From NCBI GenBank assembly GCA_907163375.1, contig CAJQUW010009024.1:129001-193000 (forward strand): a stretch of DNA of 64,000 nt, in the 5' to 3' direction. Under the pieces are notes generated by a model. That model was not told the origin of the DNA. It saw only the letters and a program-made list of their open reading frames with translations, and ran no database searches. Shown here one piece after another: positions 18,204 through 28,673 of the stretch; position 1 is the first letter of the stretch; the number at the start of each line of letters is the position of its first letter. The translations under genes and the position numbers were made by a program. This DNA comes from Prostheceraeus crozeri. Lineage: Eukaryota > Platyhelminthes > Polycladida > Euryleptidae.

Positions 18204-18534
18204 TCCACCAAGACGCGCAGCTATTTTCCGTCTGTTAAAATTATCATTGCAGCTTTCTTTGAATACTTGTGTGGACTAAGTCCCCGTTTCAAAGTATAAT
18301 GCTGGCTTTGAATTACTGATAACTTGCTTCAGTAGTTTGGCTTGACGGTTAATGCTATGTTGTCTTGGAGGATGAAGCTATCGGATTCTCCTACGCGGGT
18401 TCTTCAATTGAGGACTTATGTCGTTCTGTCGCTCGTCGATAGCTCAGTTGGTAGAGCGTTGGCCTAGAATGCCAGAGGTCGGTGGTTCAAATCCACCAAG
18501 ACGCGCAGCTATTTTCCGTCTGTTAAAATTATCA
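18204..18534. repeat. 43-bp direct repeats 288 bp apart, around a tRNA-like sequence
   Basis: TCCACCAAGACGCGCAGC... through TTATCA occurs identically at 18,204-18,246 and 18,492-18,534. The second copy is the 3' part of the tRNA-like sequence and its tail. It may be a tRNA-derived SINE with a partial duplicate, or a segmental duplication. Confidence 0.6.
18433..18505 (+). tRNA. tRNA-like sequence, loop reads AGA; probably a pseudogene or SINE head
   Basis: Box A (TAGCTCAGTTGG, 18,440-18,451) and box B (GGTTCAAATCC) are both good. The D stem GCTC/GAGC, anticodon stem TTGGC/GCCAG with loop CTAGAAT (anticodon AGA by position), and T stem GGTGG/CCACC all pair. The acceptor stem pairs at only about four of seven positions and there is no long variable arm, as a serine tRNA would need. 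It is therefore more likely a tRNA-derived repeat or pseudogene. Confidence 0.6.
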
Positions 18535-18689
18535 CTACGGCATCGTCCGCCGTCCCGTAGGAACACCCTGTCAGTGGAATATTACAGCAAAACTCTCCGT
18601 GTCTTGCTCGCTTTCAGTGAAAAGCCGCTTATAACATGAGAAGACTGGCTCAGACATCATTAAAAATGCTTTCATTGACTTCAGCAGGG

Positions 18690-19157
18690 TCGAAAACCCC
18701 AGAATACCTCCAACACTAGTGAATTTAAATTTTTCAACTTTTTGGCACTATTTATGAAATTTTATAAGTAGTCTATCACTTTAATACAGGTCAATAGCGA
18801 CCGAACCTTTTTTGAATCAAGTGAAACAGACTTGTAGAAGCAAAGTTACAAGCCTTTTATGGCCTGGAGACGAATGCCATCTCCTGGGAAACCTCTAAGT
18901 CTCACGCCTTAGCTGACGTCGGCAATGAAATTTTCTAAGTCGGTTTCTTATAGAAACCCGGAATTTGGAATGTCCGAAGCTATCATCGGAGCTCAGAGAG
19001 ACGACCTACCTTTGACAATCGCTCTCCTCTAAATGAAAAGTCTCTGTCGGTTCCCCGCTTATATAGTTTGTGACGATCAGCTGATGACGTAATACCCATC
19101 ATCTAAATATTTAAATCCGTCTATCTCCGATTCTAGTGCTCCGATTGAGCTGGAAAT
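18690..19157. repeat. Outer terminal block of element A
   Basis: Contains ATAAGTAGTCTATCACTT, CGAACCTTTTTTGAATCAAG and ends TTCTAGTGCTCCGATTGA (about 19,131-19,150). The same order is found at 57,730-58,165, and inverted at 23,755-24,210. Homology of all three stops at CTCCGATTGA, which therefore looks like a true element boundary. Confidence 0.6.
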
Positions 19158-19637
19158 TCACCATTCAATGTAGAATTTGACGCTAAATCCGAATCTGTCC
19201 TCCATTTTCCTATCCGATGCTTCGTTTTTGGCTTTACAGCACACAGCCGTCGCAAAAATTCTAACCCTGTCGCTTTTCGCCAATGTCCAAAATTTCAATG
19301 ACGTCTCACCTCTAAACGAAGGCAGATAGGAACAAGCCATGTTTTCCAATGAATTTGTCTCATTCTTAGCTTTCAAATGAGCTATTGCACGACTTTCTAC
19401 GATCTCTACCACCAAAGTTGGAAGATCACTGCCGAGGGGGGGGGGTCAGAACTTTTTCTCTCCGATGGAGTTGGGAAGAGGTTCCTAGACCCAACTTTGG
19501 CCAAAACGTCCGAATTTCCACTCCATTTTTCCATCCGAGGTCTCCTTCCTGTCGAAAAACGAAGTATCTCATCCCAAAACATCCAAACCCTGACTTTTCC
19601 AACTCTGACGTTTTCCTGCCATTTTCCTCTAGGGGAA
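19158..19637 (-). repeat. Inverted copy of the ~320-bp end repeat, first part
   Basis: Reverse complement of the end of 2,446-3,490, including the block at 3,300-3,490 and part of the unit before it. It is interrupted at 19,637 by a LINE. Confidence 0.7.
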
Positions 19638-19659
19638 AATTATTCACGGCAGGTCTCGA

Positions 19660-19902
19660 ATGCTCAAATTGTCTGTGTCTAGTGTGGTAAAGAAAAGCGA
19701 GATTCTCAGAAATTCAAGATTTCTTCGTAATTCCACTGATTTCCGTGAGGTGTATATTCACCAGGACCTTACTCGATTACAGCAGGAGAAATCCAAACAG
19801 CTAACCAGTGAGTTGAAGGCCAGAAGAACTCAAGGGGAGGATGTCGTGATTCATAGAGGCAGGGTTGTGAAACGTTATGAGCTGCAGCAAAATTTTCATT
19901 GA
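19660..19902 (+). pseudogene. LINE ORF1 C-terminal part
   Basis: Ends with DLTRLQQEKSKQL and GEDVVIHRGRVV. The LINE at 42,397 has DLTPLQQEREKHL and GLDVVIHKGSIR in the C-terminal part of its ORF1. This is the nucleic-acid-binding end of the ORF1 protein. The N-terminal coiled-coil part is missing because of 5' truncation. Confidence 0.7.
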
Positions 19903-20858
19903 AAGCTTTTAAATATGAATGCTTATGTTCTATGTCTGTGTTTCTTTGTAATGTACGTTCACTGCTGCCAAAATTTGATGATCTTTGTCTTACTGTTTCG
20001 AACTTTCTACCTGGCATCATCATGATCACTGAAACATGGCTCTCTAGTTATGTTGAGGATGATTTATTGAGAATTCCACGTTACAAACTTTTTCGCATGG
20101 ATCGTCAAAATCGGAAAGGCGGCGGTGTCTGTTTGTGGGTGAATGAAGGTATTACGTCCTCACCCTATCTGCCCTCTACTACGGCCCCGTCCTTTTGTGA
20201 GATTCTTTTCACTATCTTGAAATATCAATCCCGCAATATCTTATGTTGTGTTGTTTATATCCCTCCAAATTTGAATAAGGATGGTCATAGTGACATTGGC
20301 AGTTATTTGCTGAATGAAATCGATTGTGCTCTGTCTGCCCACCCTGACTGGAATATCATTATTGGTGGAGACTTCAATGACTTTTCAGACAGCATTTTCG
20401 AGGATTTGGCGTTGTCTAATAAAGTAGTCAACCCAACTTGCATTTGCACAATCCTTGACAAGATTTGGATTGATGATGATCTTGCTAGCGTGTACAACGA
20501 CTCAGCTTCAGTTGGGCCTCCTATAAAGAATTCCGATCACAATTCGATAATTCTACATTCAAATTTAACTCAGGATTTGAAATCATTCTGTTGTGTCCCA
20601 GTTTATGACTTGAGGGAAAGTAATATGAAGGAATTTTTGCATCGGCTGTCGATGGTTGACTTTTTAATGCTTCAGCAGCTCACAGATGTAGGTGCAATGT
20701 GTGACTTTCTTTATAATGCATTGTACTATTGTATGAGTTTCATTCCATTTGAAACAGTGACTTTCTCGAGTCGGGATAGGCCCTGGGTTACCCCTGTGCT
20801 CAAATTGCTGATTGATAAGAGATGGGATGCTTTCAGGAAGCAAGATTGGCCGCGCTAA
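19899..20858 (+). pseudogene. LINE ORF2 endonuclease domain
   Basis: APE-type endonuclease: LCNVRSLLPK at the start, MITETWLSS, GGGVCLWV, IIIGGDFND and NSDHNSI near the end hold the expected catalytic Glu, Asp/Asn and SDH residues in order. It would nick target DNA for target-primed reverse transcription. A stop after KQDWPR separates it from the reverse transcriptase. Confidence 0.85.
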
Positions 20859-20984
20859 TATCACTTTAAAAGCAAAGTTCAGGTTGAAATTGCGTCTGCA
20901 AAGCGGATTTGGGCAAATCGTCACAAGACTAGTGCTAATGGCTTATGGAAAGTTGTAAATGAGGTCAGAAGGAACAGGGCAAAA

Positions 20985-22480
20985 TTGGATATCTTTCGAT
21001 CATTGAATAGCAGTTTCCCTGAGGTCAGCGATCTGTTGGCGGCTTTTAGCGGTGAATTTCATTCGTACTTCAGTGACGCAGATGACGTTGAATTGCTTCT
21101 ATCACAGAATGACGACTGGCGATTTCAAATCCAGCCTGATTATGTCTTCCAAGAGTTAATTCGTTTGAAAACACGGAAGGCTAGTGGACCTGATGGGATC
21201 CCTATGCGTCTTATTGTTGCTGGGGCGCATTTGCTGGCTGAGCCTTTAAGTGTCATCTTTAACGAATCTTTAAGAACTCGCAGTGTTCCAGCCTGCTTCA
21301 AGCATTCATTTATTCACCCATTTCCGAAGACAAGTAAACCGACTCTTTACGATTTCCGTCCTATTTCGATATCTTGTGCCTTCAGCAAGGTTTTTGGGAG
21401 GCTTGTGCTACGAAATGTAAAGGACACATTAGTCGATTGCTTTGGTGAAAATGAACATTCATATCGTCCACACGGCTCAACGACCAGTGCCGTAGTTGCC
21501 ATTCAAGACCATATCTCCACATCCCTTGACTCAAGAAACACATTGGCTGTACGTATGATATGTCTGGATATTTCAAAGGCATTTGATCGGCTGCAACATA
21601 ATCGTTTGCTGAACTTTCTATGGTCGATGGGACTTGATTCTGGCTTTCTGAATTGGTTGCTATCGTACCTTACCTCGCGATCGTTCCAGGTAAAAATTAA
21701 TGGCAAGTGTGGCTCCGTGGTTGACATACCTTCAGGAGTTCCGCAAGGCTCAGTGCTGGGACCCTATCTTTTTAGTGCGTTTATGGGTTCGGTTGATTTT
21801 AGTGCAAACCGTATTAAGTGTGTGAAATATGCCGATGACGTGACAATAATAGAGACTTATTGAATCTCAGGATCAGAGTTTGTTGTCCTTATCAGATATT
21901 GTATTGAAGTTTCAAAAAGAGGGACTTTCTTTGAATATTTCTAAGTGTAAGGAGATGATCGTTCCACGTGCATCGTTGACATATCCTGTTCAGTTTTCAT
22001 CTAACTTTGTCAGTGTTGATTTTTTCGAATTCTTGGTGTCACGTTTACAAGTAGACTTACTTGGAAGTTACATATCAGTGAAATTTTGAAGAAGGCGTCC
22101 CGCCGTCTTTACATCATCCGTTGTCTGCGCGAGACTTTAGGGAAGCATGAGCTGATTGTAGTTTTCCATGCAATAATCACTGCTCTATTCATGTATGCTT
22201 CCCCGGTATTCGGTCATCTTTCTAAAACCTTGACTGAGACGGTTGATCGTTTTTTCAGATGATCACACCGTTTGATTTGTGGACGCGAGTGTGAATGTGG
22301 CAAGTTTGACCTGTTTTCGGACATGTTGGTTCGAAATGGGTTGAATTTTTTGTCTAACTGTGAAACTAACTCCTGCCATCCGTTACATCATTTTGTGCCA
22401 AGTCGCTTGAGAATCAGTAATCACTTTTTGATTCCTTTTTCGCGTACTGCCAGACGGGCAAAATCCAAGGGAAAAAAGAG
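20985..22480 (+). pseudogene. LINE ORF2 reverse transcriptase
   Basis: Motifs in order: RKASGPDGIP, YDFRPISIS, LDISKAFDRLQH, GVPQGSVLGP and KYADDVTII (catalytic YADD). After 21,863 the frame breaks; thumb and C-terminal parts continue in other frames to about 22,480 (HPLHHFVPSR, IPFSRTARR). The sequence is close in style to CR1/L2 and Jockey. Inactive as it stands. Confidence 0.85.
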
Positions 22481-22486
22481 TTTGGA

Positions 22487-22634
22487 AAAAAGTGGAAAGC
22501 TCAGTTTGGTCTAATTTTCTTGGGTTTTAGGGAGGAAAGAGAGAGAGATGCGTTTATATTTAAAATAATGAAAATCATCAATACAATTCAATGCAATAAT
22601 CATGTAAGACAATCACTAAGACAAAAGTAAGCTT
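22487..22634. repeat. Plus-oriented repeat fragment and A-rich joint
   Basis: GTGGAAAGCTCAGTTTGGTC through AGGGAGGAAA (22,487-22,537) is a piece of the ~320-bp repeat in plus orientation, although the repeat on both sides of the LINE is in minus orientation. This fits a local inversion that took the LINE and its flank together. The following ~90 bases are unassigned. Confidence 0.5.
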
Positions 22635-23110
22635 TCCACTGCATTATTCTCACTCTTAGCTTTCAAATGAGCTATTGCACGACATTCTACGATCTCTACC
22701 ACCAAAGTTGGAAGTTTGACAGGATGGGGGGACGTCCTCAAAATTTTTTCTCTCCGATTTTGCTGGAAACATCCTTCCTAACCCAACATTTCACGTAGAT
22801 TCCGAATCTGGCCTCCGTTTTCACATCCGAGACCTCCTTCATGACGAAAAACGACTTTTCTCATCCCAAAACCACCAACACCCGCCCTTTTCCAACTCTG
22901 CCACTCCACCCCTTGCCTCAAAGGAAAACTCCTCCCGCCTTCCTTCCCCACCCAAAATTTCACGTAGATTCCAAATCTGAACTCCACTTTCACATCCAAA
23001 CTCTCCTTCATGACGATTTCCAACTTTTCTCATCCCAAAACCATCAACACCCACCCTTTCCTCACTCTAGCCCTCCCACATTCCACCCTTCCGAGATTCC
23101 ATCCCTAACC
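22635..23110 (-). repeat. Inverted copy of the ~320-bp end repeat, second part
   Basis: Continues the repeat in minus orientation after the LINE and matches the first unit at 2,446-2,700 (AGGATGGGGGGACGTCC, GATTTTGCTGGAAACATCC). Further, more divergent part-units follow to about 23,110. This is the probable outer right end of element A. Confidence 0.65.
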
Positions 23111-23214
23111 GGAAAACTCCTTCCTTCCAGAGGGGGGTAGGGAACAGTTTCCTCCCCCTGATAGACTGTCAACCTCTTTCAAAACCCCCGCTTTCGGGTT
23201 TAATTTAGAGAAGA

Positions 23215-23755
23215 CCGAAGCAGATGGAGGTGACAAGAGTGGCCATCCTAAAGGATCAGTCTCAGCACCAACTCTCTTCAACACCCTTCGTAAATAAAAG
23301 GCAAATTTTCAACAACGAGCAGAAAATTCGTTCATGCCGATGACATTTGTTGTACCCGGCGAGCTCGAACTTTCACGAACAGAACTCAAAGTTGTGCTAA
23401 ATGATGACATCTAATGTAGTTGACTTATGTACTCGATGAAGACTACAACCAAGTTGCACGAAAGACTGTTTCTACCGGGTTTTAACTAGACAACTGTCAA
23501 AAAGGCGATCAATTTGACGTGCCTATTGACAGTTTTCGTGTATCCAATAAACCCAATCCTGCATACCTTGAATCGAACGTCATCCTACAATGAACATCTG
23601 ACAAAGCTAAGCTAAAAATACAGACAAGAAGCAATCTTCTAAATATCATCCCTGGCTAAACATGGGACACTGATGCTAATGTATTGCGTGAAACATGATT
23701 GGCATAATGCTACCAAACAGCTGAACACTGCTGTCCTGTTTGGAAACGAATCAGT
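23215..23755 (+). pseudogene. Decayed LINE reverse transcriptase relic
   Basis: Pieces in different frames recall the middle and thumb of a Jockey/I-type reverse transcriptase: SAPTLFNT, then YNEHLTK, KIQTRSNLL and EHCCPVWKR. Many frameshifts and stops mean it is old. It ends exactly where the large inverted repeat begins, so element B apparently landed in it. Confidence 0.6.
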
Positions 23756-24475
23756 CAATCGGAGCACTAGAACCGGAGCTAGAAGGCTTCAAAGCTTGAT
23801 GCCCACCGATCAGCTGATCTGAAAACCTATAAAAGCGCAGATCACCGACAGACACATCAGTTCATCTGTTGACTTCACAGAGGTAGGTGAACTCTCCTGA
23901 GCTCCGACACTTGGTCGGATTTCATGAAAATTTCATGGTTGCTTTCCATAGGATGTCAAGGCAGATTTTTCGATTGGCGATATCGTCAATCTTGCCAGAC
24001 TTATAGGTTAGCCAGTATAGTATGACTGATCACTTGATGATAGTAGGCCGAAATCTTTAAACGACTATAACTTTGGTTCTAATGAACCGTTTGACTTGAT
24101 TCAAAAAAGGTTCGATAGGTCATGACCTGCCATAAGTGATAGACTACTTATAAATGGCTTATGAGTAGTGCTAAAATGCTTAATAATTTAAATTCGCTAG
24201 TTTTGATGATTTTTCGGGGTTTCCAAACTTCTAAATTCAACTAAGACATTTACAAAGTTGCGAGAGGCGAGCTTCGGCTCGAGACTTGTTTCCTGATGTA
24301 AATAACTCCACTGGTTTTCATTTCAAAATCGGGGCCCGCATACCAACACAGTGACATGACGCACGCTCTGTCCGCCCGAGGTTGGATTTGTGGGTCGAGG
24401 TCTTGGAGGTGGGATAATATCCCTTCTGAGAAATGCCTGTAACGGATTCATCAGCTTAACTTGTCTTTCCTCAAA
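23755..24475. repeat. Terminal block of element B, left arm
   Basis: Inverted relative to 57,480-58,165 and related to 17,790-19,157 in element A. It includes the boundary TCAATCGGAGCACTAGAA, the block with CTTGATTCAAAAAAGGTTCG, and CCGCCCGAGGTTGGATTTGT. No coding capacity. Confidence 0.7.
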
Positions 24476-24817
24476 GCGAAGTTGTCTTTGTGATAGCACT
24501 GGGCGACTATCGATTCTGTCTTTCTATAGCATGGGCCTTCACGACTGAAAGCCCGGTAACTGTCGATGTAATGTCCAAATTTGGTAAAAGCGAAGTTGTC
24601 TTTGTGATATCAGTGGGCGACTATCGATTATGTCTTTGTATAGCATGGGCCTTCACGACTGAAAGCCCGGTAACTGTCGATGTATTGTCCAAATTTGGTA
24701 AAAGCGAAGTTGTCTTTGTGATAGCAGTGGGCGACTATCGATTATGTCTTTGTATGGCATGGGCCTTCACGACTGAAATCCCGGTAACTGTCGATGTAAT
24801 GTCCAAATTTGGTAAAA
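24476..24817 (+). repeat. Three tandem 114-bp units upstream of the MTK promoter
   Basis: GCGAAGTTGTCTTTGTGAT starts at 24,476, 24,590 and 24,704, and the third unit ends at 24,817. Each unit holds a GATAGCA/GATATCA-type motif and GCCCGGTAACTGTCGATG. The right arm has only one unit (about 57,340-57,455), so the array expanded or contracted after the arms formed. The unit length is a multiple of three, which leaves an incidental open frame. Confidence 0.85.
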
Positions 24818-24885
24818 GCGTCGTTGTCAAGTCAAAAGCACGACTAAATTTAGAAAGACCAATGCAAGGCTTTGTGTAGGAAGGG

Positions 24886-25035
24886 TATATAAACCACTGC
24901 TTTTCTCTAGGCTTCACTCCTGTTTCAAGTTGTAAGACGAACGGTGAGTGCTAGTCGAAGTTTGCTATCAAACTTTGAAATATTTAGAACTGAGGATTAT
25001 TCTGTCTTAATGCAGATACACTAGTAGCTTCATAT
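24886..25035 (+). promoter_or_regulatory. MTK promoter, noncoding first exon and 5' splice site, left arm
   Basis: TATATAAA at 24,886-24,893, then CTTCACTCCTGTTTCAAGTT, then GACGAACGGTGAGTGC with a consensus donor at about 24,944, then TTTGCTATCAAACTTTG. The matching acceptor CTCTTTTCAG lies at 27,962-27,971, so the ~3-kb intron now contains a LINE tail and a piggyBac copy. Confidence 0.65.
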
Positions 25036-25440
25036 TAGCCTCGTTTTTTGTCACATGACCTACTGCTGGCCAGTAATTTGTGATCTCCCTCAAAAATATT
25101 TCGCCAAACTTCAGCAATTAGACCGTTTGGCGAGACAATGGGCCAATCGGGTCAACCAGCCTAGCCTACGAACACGGTTGGACAAAACATGCTGCAACCT
25201 GATGAGTAAGATTGTGAAAAACGTGAACATTCATCCCCTTTCCCAATTTTTCGTTGTAAGAAACAATCCCCGCCTCAGACGCTGTCGTTCCCTCCTACCG
25301 CTAAAGCGAAAGTCCAAATTGTATTCCAACTCATTTGTCAAATTTTCCACTCTGTCTTGAATTCGTCGCGTTGTTTGTCAACCTTCATGTACCGCTCTTT
25401 GTACTGATGGAAATAAAGCATTATTATTATTATTATTATT
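25036..25440 (+). mobile_element. 5'-truncated LINE tail, left arm only
   Basis: Encodes the last ~100 residues of a CR1/L2-type ORF2 (DLPQKYFAKLQQLDRLAR, HPLSQFFVVR, RRCRSLLPLKRK) and ends in (TTA)n. The right arm reads straight through CTTCATATGAACG at this point. ATAT at 25,032-25,035 and 25,441-25,444 is a short target duplication. Confidence 0.85.
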
Positions 25441-25486
25441 ATATGAACGTTTTTATTAAGGTGTGACTTAAGATGAGATCCTTTAA

Positions 25487-27904
25487 CACTAGAAAGACCG
25501 GAGGTGTCATTTGACACTTCCTGATGCATCACAGCGTTGAAACTCGTCAAGTATTGTGTTTTGAGTAATGTTTTTCGGAACCCAGGAATGGAATTGCTCA
25601 AATATCGGAACACTATCGATAAATTTTCTTCAAGTACTCTAGTTTTGGCCGGACACATTTATATACCGAGAAAGACCAGCAGGTATCATTTGACACCTTT
25701 GTGTTATCTGATAGAGATTTACTACTCCAGTATCATCAAATGTTCGTGTGTTGCTCAGATTTTTCACGCTTATAATGTGGGAATGCAACGACAGACAAAG
25801 CTTGCTTACACTCGCGACTTATGCCTGTATCACACAGTTCATACACCACATTGTCCTTCAATTCATGCACCACGTTACCAGTCTATCATCGATCTCAGGT
25901 CGCACGGTCTCAGCTAACAATCCATCTCTATGGAATAACGCATGACGGTATGATTCATGAAATGAAAGTAACAAAACAGCCAGAGCTCGTGTTCGATTTC
26001 ATTCCTACATTGAATGCGGTTCTGAGTTACAGCAATGTCACGCCTGAGACGGTATGCTGCAGATAGAGCCCTTCAGTTGCTGTTAGCCAGTGATGACGAG
26101 AACAGTGCCAGTGAAACAGATGACATTATTGATAATACTATACAACGCATGGAAGAACAAGTTGAAGACGAAAGTTATTCATCATCAGAATCAGAGGAAG
26201 AGTCGGAAGTTATCAGCCAAGGTGCAATGATAAATGGTATACAAATCGCGGGATGGTAGTGAGTGGCTAGCAACAACAACTTCTGACAGGCCTATGCGTC
26301 CGACAGTAGCATCAAACATTGTTCGAACTACACCTGGACCAACTACGTTCGCGAAACGAACCGTTCGTGGTTGTGTTAGTGCATTTTTGAGAATATTCGA
26401 CGAATCATGCATGCGCAAAGTTTACCAATATACCCTATCCCACATTCAGACAACTAACGACAGTGAATTCTCAATAGACTTAGCAGATATCTACTCATTT
26501 GTTGGACTCCCTTTTGCTCGGGGAGTATTTATTGCGAAAAATGAGCCTCTGTTTCCTCTTTGGTCTAGTGAATTTGGTCGAAAGCTATTCACTGACACTA
26601 TGTCACGTAACAAATTCAAATTCATTATGAAGCATATTCGTTTTGATGAACAAAACACTCGATCACAACGCCGCATGTATGATAGATTTTGTGCGATTCG
26701 TGAACTATGGACTCGATTCGTGGAGCACTCACAAGCATCGTACCAACCTTCGTTTCATATGACAGTAGATGAGCAGTTATTTCCAATGAAGACGCGCTGT
26801 CCATTTCTACAATTTATGCCCGATAAGCCGGATAAATTCGGAGCAAAATTTTGGATTTTAGCCGATGCTGAATCTCGGTATATTTACAACGCTTTCCCAT
26901 ATCTTGGCGGCATGGCAGGGAACTTACTCAGAATCGCGGAGGAATGCAATTGGGAGAATTTGTTACATTGAAACTACTGGAACCATACTTCGGTGGTGGA
27001 TATAATGTGACTGTCGATACCTTCTTCACCAGCCTGTCTCTTTCCGAAAAGCTGCTTCGAGCTGTTTTTCACGCTGGTGGGAACAATGAAAAAATCCAGG
27101 AGGGAAATTCCTAATGAACTTCAACATGACAAAAAGCGACAAGTCAATTCAGTCGTTGGTGCAAGACATGCTTCATGAAATGCCATCATCATTTCGTACA
27201 AAGTCAAAAGTAATAAGTCGGTCATCATGCTTTCGACGATGCATACTGACACTTCGATGGATGGAAACAAACCCGAAATTGTAAAATTTTATAACCGAAC
27301 AAAAGCCGGTGAAGATTCGGTTGATCAAATGGCACGTATGTATTCCACACAGCATCACGACGTTGGCCACTTCAAATATTTTTTAATTTATTGGACTTAG
27401 CAGCGATCAACGCATAAACACTTCATCGCGAGATCACAGGATCCATCACAAGTCGGCGGGATTTCATTCTAGTATTGACGAAAGGGCTAATTGACATGAG
27501 TCGCTCTCCTCCTTTACCTCGATCAGAGCCTTCACCTGCTCCTAAGAAAGAGCGTCCGAATAAGCGGAAAAAATGCCGCCTCTGCAACAAAAATTGCACA
27601 AGTAACCGCTGTACAAAATGTGACAGGTAAGTGTGCGGTACATGCACTATTATTACTTGTAAGGACTGTTTTGAGTAGTTTTCCAATAATCGAAACACTT
27701 TTATTCGGTCTGTAATCAGTTTTTATGTATGATATATGAGCAATTACAAAATTTTTAGAGGATGAATTAACTCCTTTTTATCATATCTTACAGCTGGAAT
27801 AGGAAATATATTAATTTCATTCATTTATTTATTACAAGAATATTAAGTGTCAATTGACACTTACCGGTCTTTCTATGTATAAATATTTTCCGGTCTCTCT
27901 AGTG
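25487..27904 (+). mobile_element. piggyBac element, left arm, both ends present
   Basis: TTAA at 25,483-25,486 and 27,905-27,908 flanks 15-bp terminal inverted repeats, CACTAGAAAGACCGG and (inverted) CACTAGAGAGACCGG, with one mismatch. Subterminal palindromes follow: GTGTCATTTGACAC at 25,504 and a 20-bp perfect palindrome at 27,844-27,863. The length of 2,418 bp is normal for the family. It sits in the first intron of the MTK gene. Confidence 0.9.
26035..27680 (+). pseudogene. piggyBac transposase, left arm (broken)
   Basis: DDE/DDD transposase: an acidic N terminus, then DIYSFVGLPFARGV, MTVDEQLFP (first catalytic Asp region), DKPDKFGAKFWILADAESR, TVDTFFTSLSLSEKL (second Asp) and GEDSVDQMARMYS (third Asp), and a C-terminal Cys-rich finger (CRLCNKNC, CTKC). 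Frames change near 26,250, 26,900 and 27,110-27,200, and stops lie after 27,390, so it is inactive. The right arm has a partner with a longer intact N terminus. Confidence 0.9.
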
Positions 27905-28066
27905 TTAACGATCTCCTATTATGAGCACTAAAATGTGTCTCAATTTAACACATTATTTCCTCTCTTTTCAGTTTGAAAAATGACGAAGAAATGTAATAAG
28001 AAATTACAAATTTTTAAGTGCAGTTGTGGCATGCCCTTCCGCGGTGACCGTTTCAGGCGCCACATC

Positions 28067-28673
28067 TGTCCATATTCTGTCGTTCCTCGGAATTCTGTTA
28101 TCTGATGACCTCAAGTGGAACAGTCATGTTCATGCCATTGTAAAGAAGGCATCCAAGCGACTTTTTATACTCTGTAATCTACGTCGCTCTGGCTGTCCTG
28201 TTTACTTAATGTATAGATGCTACGTCGCTTTCATCCGCTCTATTCTTATATATTCTTTTGCCTGCTTTTGTAATGTTTCTACCTATTTGCTGGAAAAATT
28301 AAACTCGGTCGATCGCAGGGCTTTCCGTATAATGGGCTTAAGTTTGGACATTGATAAGTCTCTGGCAATTGTCGCGAGCAAGTCCTGTTCAAAACTGTTC
28401 ACTTCAATCACGAAGAACCCCTGCCACCCTTTACGTGAACTTTTCGTCGAACGGCCTTCACTGTCTACTAGAAACTCATGCTGCTTCTTCTTTCCTTTTG
28501 CTAAAACGAAGCGTTTCGGAAACTCCTTCATTAAATTTTGTAAATAACGTTTTCTTTCTACCTTCTGTTAACCCAAATTCCCTTTTATATCTGTGCTGTA
28601 GTGACTCTTTGTTATGTGCTCACCGATTTGTACCCACATTGTGAGACAATAAAAACTTTTTATTATTATTATT
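28067..28673 (+). mobile_element. 5'-truncated LINE tail, left arm only
   Basis: Encodes the end of an ORF2 protein (LGILLSDDLKWNSHVHAIVK, RRAFRIMGL, HPLRELFVERPS) and ends in (TTA)n. The right arm reads CGCCACATCTTGGCG without it. ATC at 28,064-28,066 and 28,674-28,676 is the likely short target duplication. Confidence 0.88.

Larger units (their letters stand above)
19638..22486 (+). mobile_element. LINE (CR1/L2/Jockey-like), 5'-truncated, in the right end of element A
   Basis: The element holds the end of ORF1 (19,660-19,902), an endonuclease (19,899-20,858) and a reverse transcriptase (20,985-21,863, then fragments to 22,480). Its 3' end (SRTARRAKS-type) abuts TTTGGAAAAAA and then GTGGAAAGCT. 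The latter also occurs, inverted, at about 22,628, so AGCTTTCCAC may be the target-site duplication. It is defective by several frameshifts and stops. Confidence 0.85.
2446..23110. mobile_element. Element A: Polinton/Maverick-like element carrying the polymerase module (fossil)
   Basis: Inverted copies of a ~320-bp repeat (2,446-3,490 and 19,158-23,110) bracket about 15.7 kb holding duplicated accessory genes, a protein-primed family B DNA polymerase and an MTK-type gene. Size and polymerase fit the Polinton/Maverick superfamily. No integrase, packaging ATPase, protease or capsid gene was seen inside, unlike element B. A LINE (19,638-22,486) interrupts the right end. The element looks broken, with several breaks in the polymerase region. 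No confident target-site duplication was found, so the exact ends are uncertain. Confidence 0.65.

Noticed and set aside
18418-18639. Open frame with SIAQLVER and GGSNPP-type residues
   Set aside because: This is the familiar chance translation of a tRNA-like sequence (18,433-18,505), not a protein gene.
2446-23110. CRISPR-like array or prokaryotic operon reading of the tandem repeats and gene blocks
   Set aside because: Units are long and contiguous without spacers, and the genes have TATA boxes, splice signals and AATAAA, all eukaryotic features.
24490-24879. 129-residue open frame with internal repeats
   Set aside because: It is a by-product of the 114-bp tandem repeat, whose length is a multiple of three; the region is upstream of a promoter and the right arm lacks the repeats.
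25420-25440. (TTA)n tract as an independent microsatellite
   Set aside because: It is the 3' tail of the truncated LINE at 25,036.
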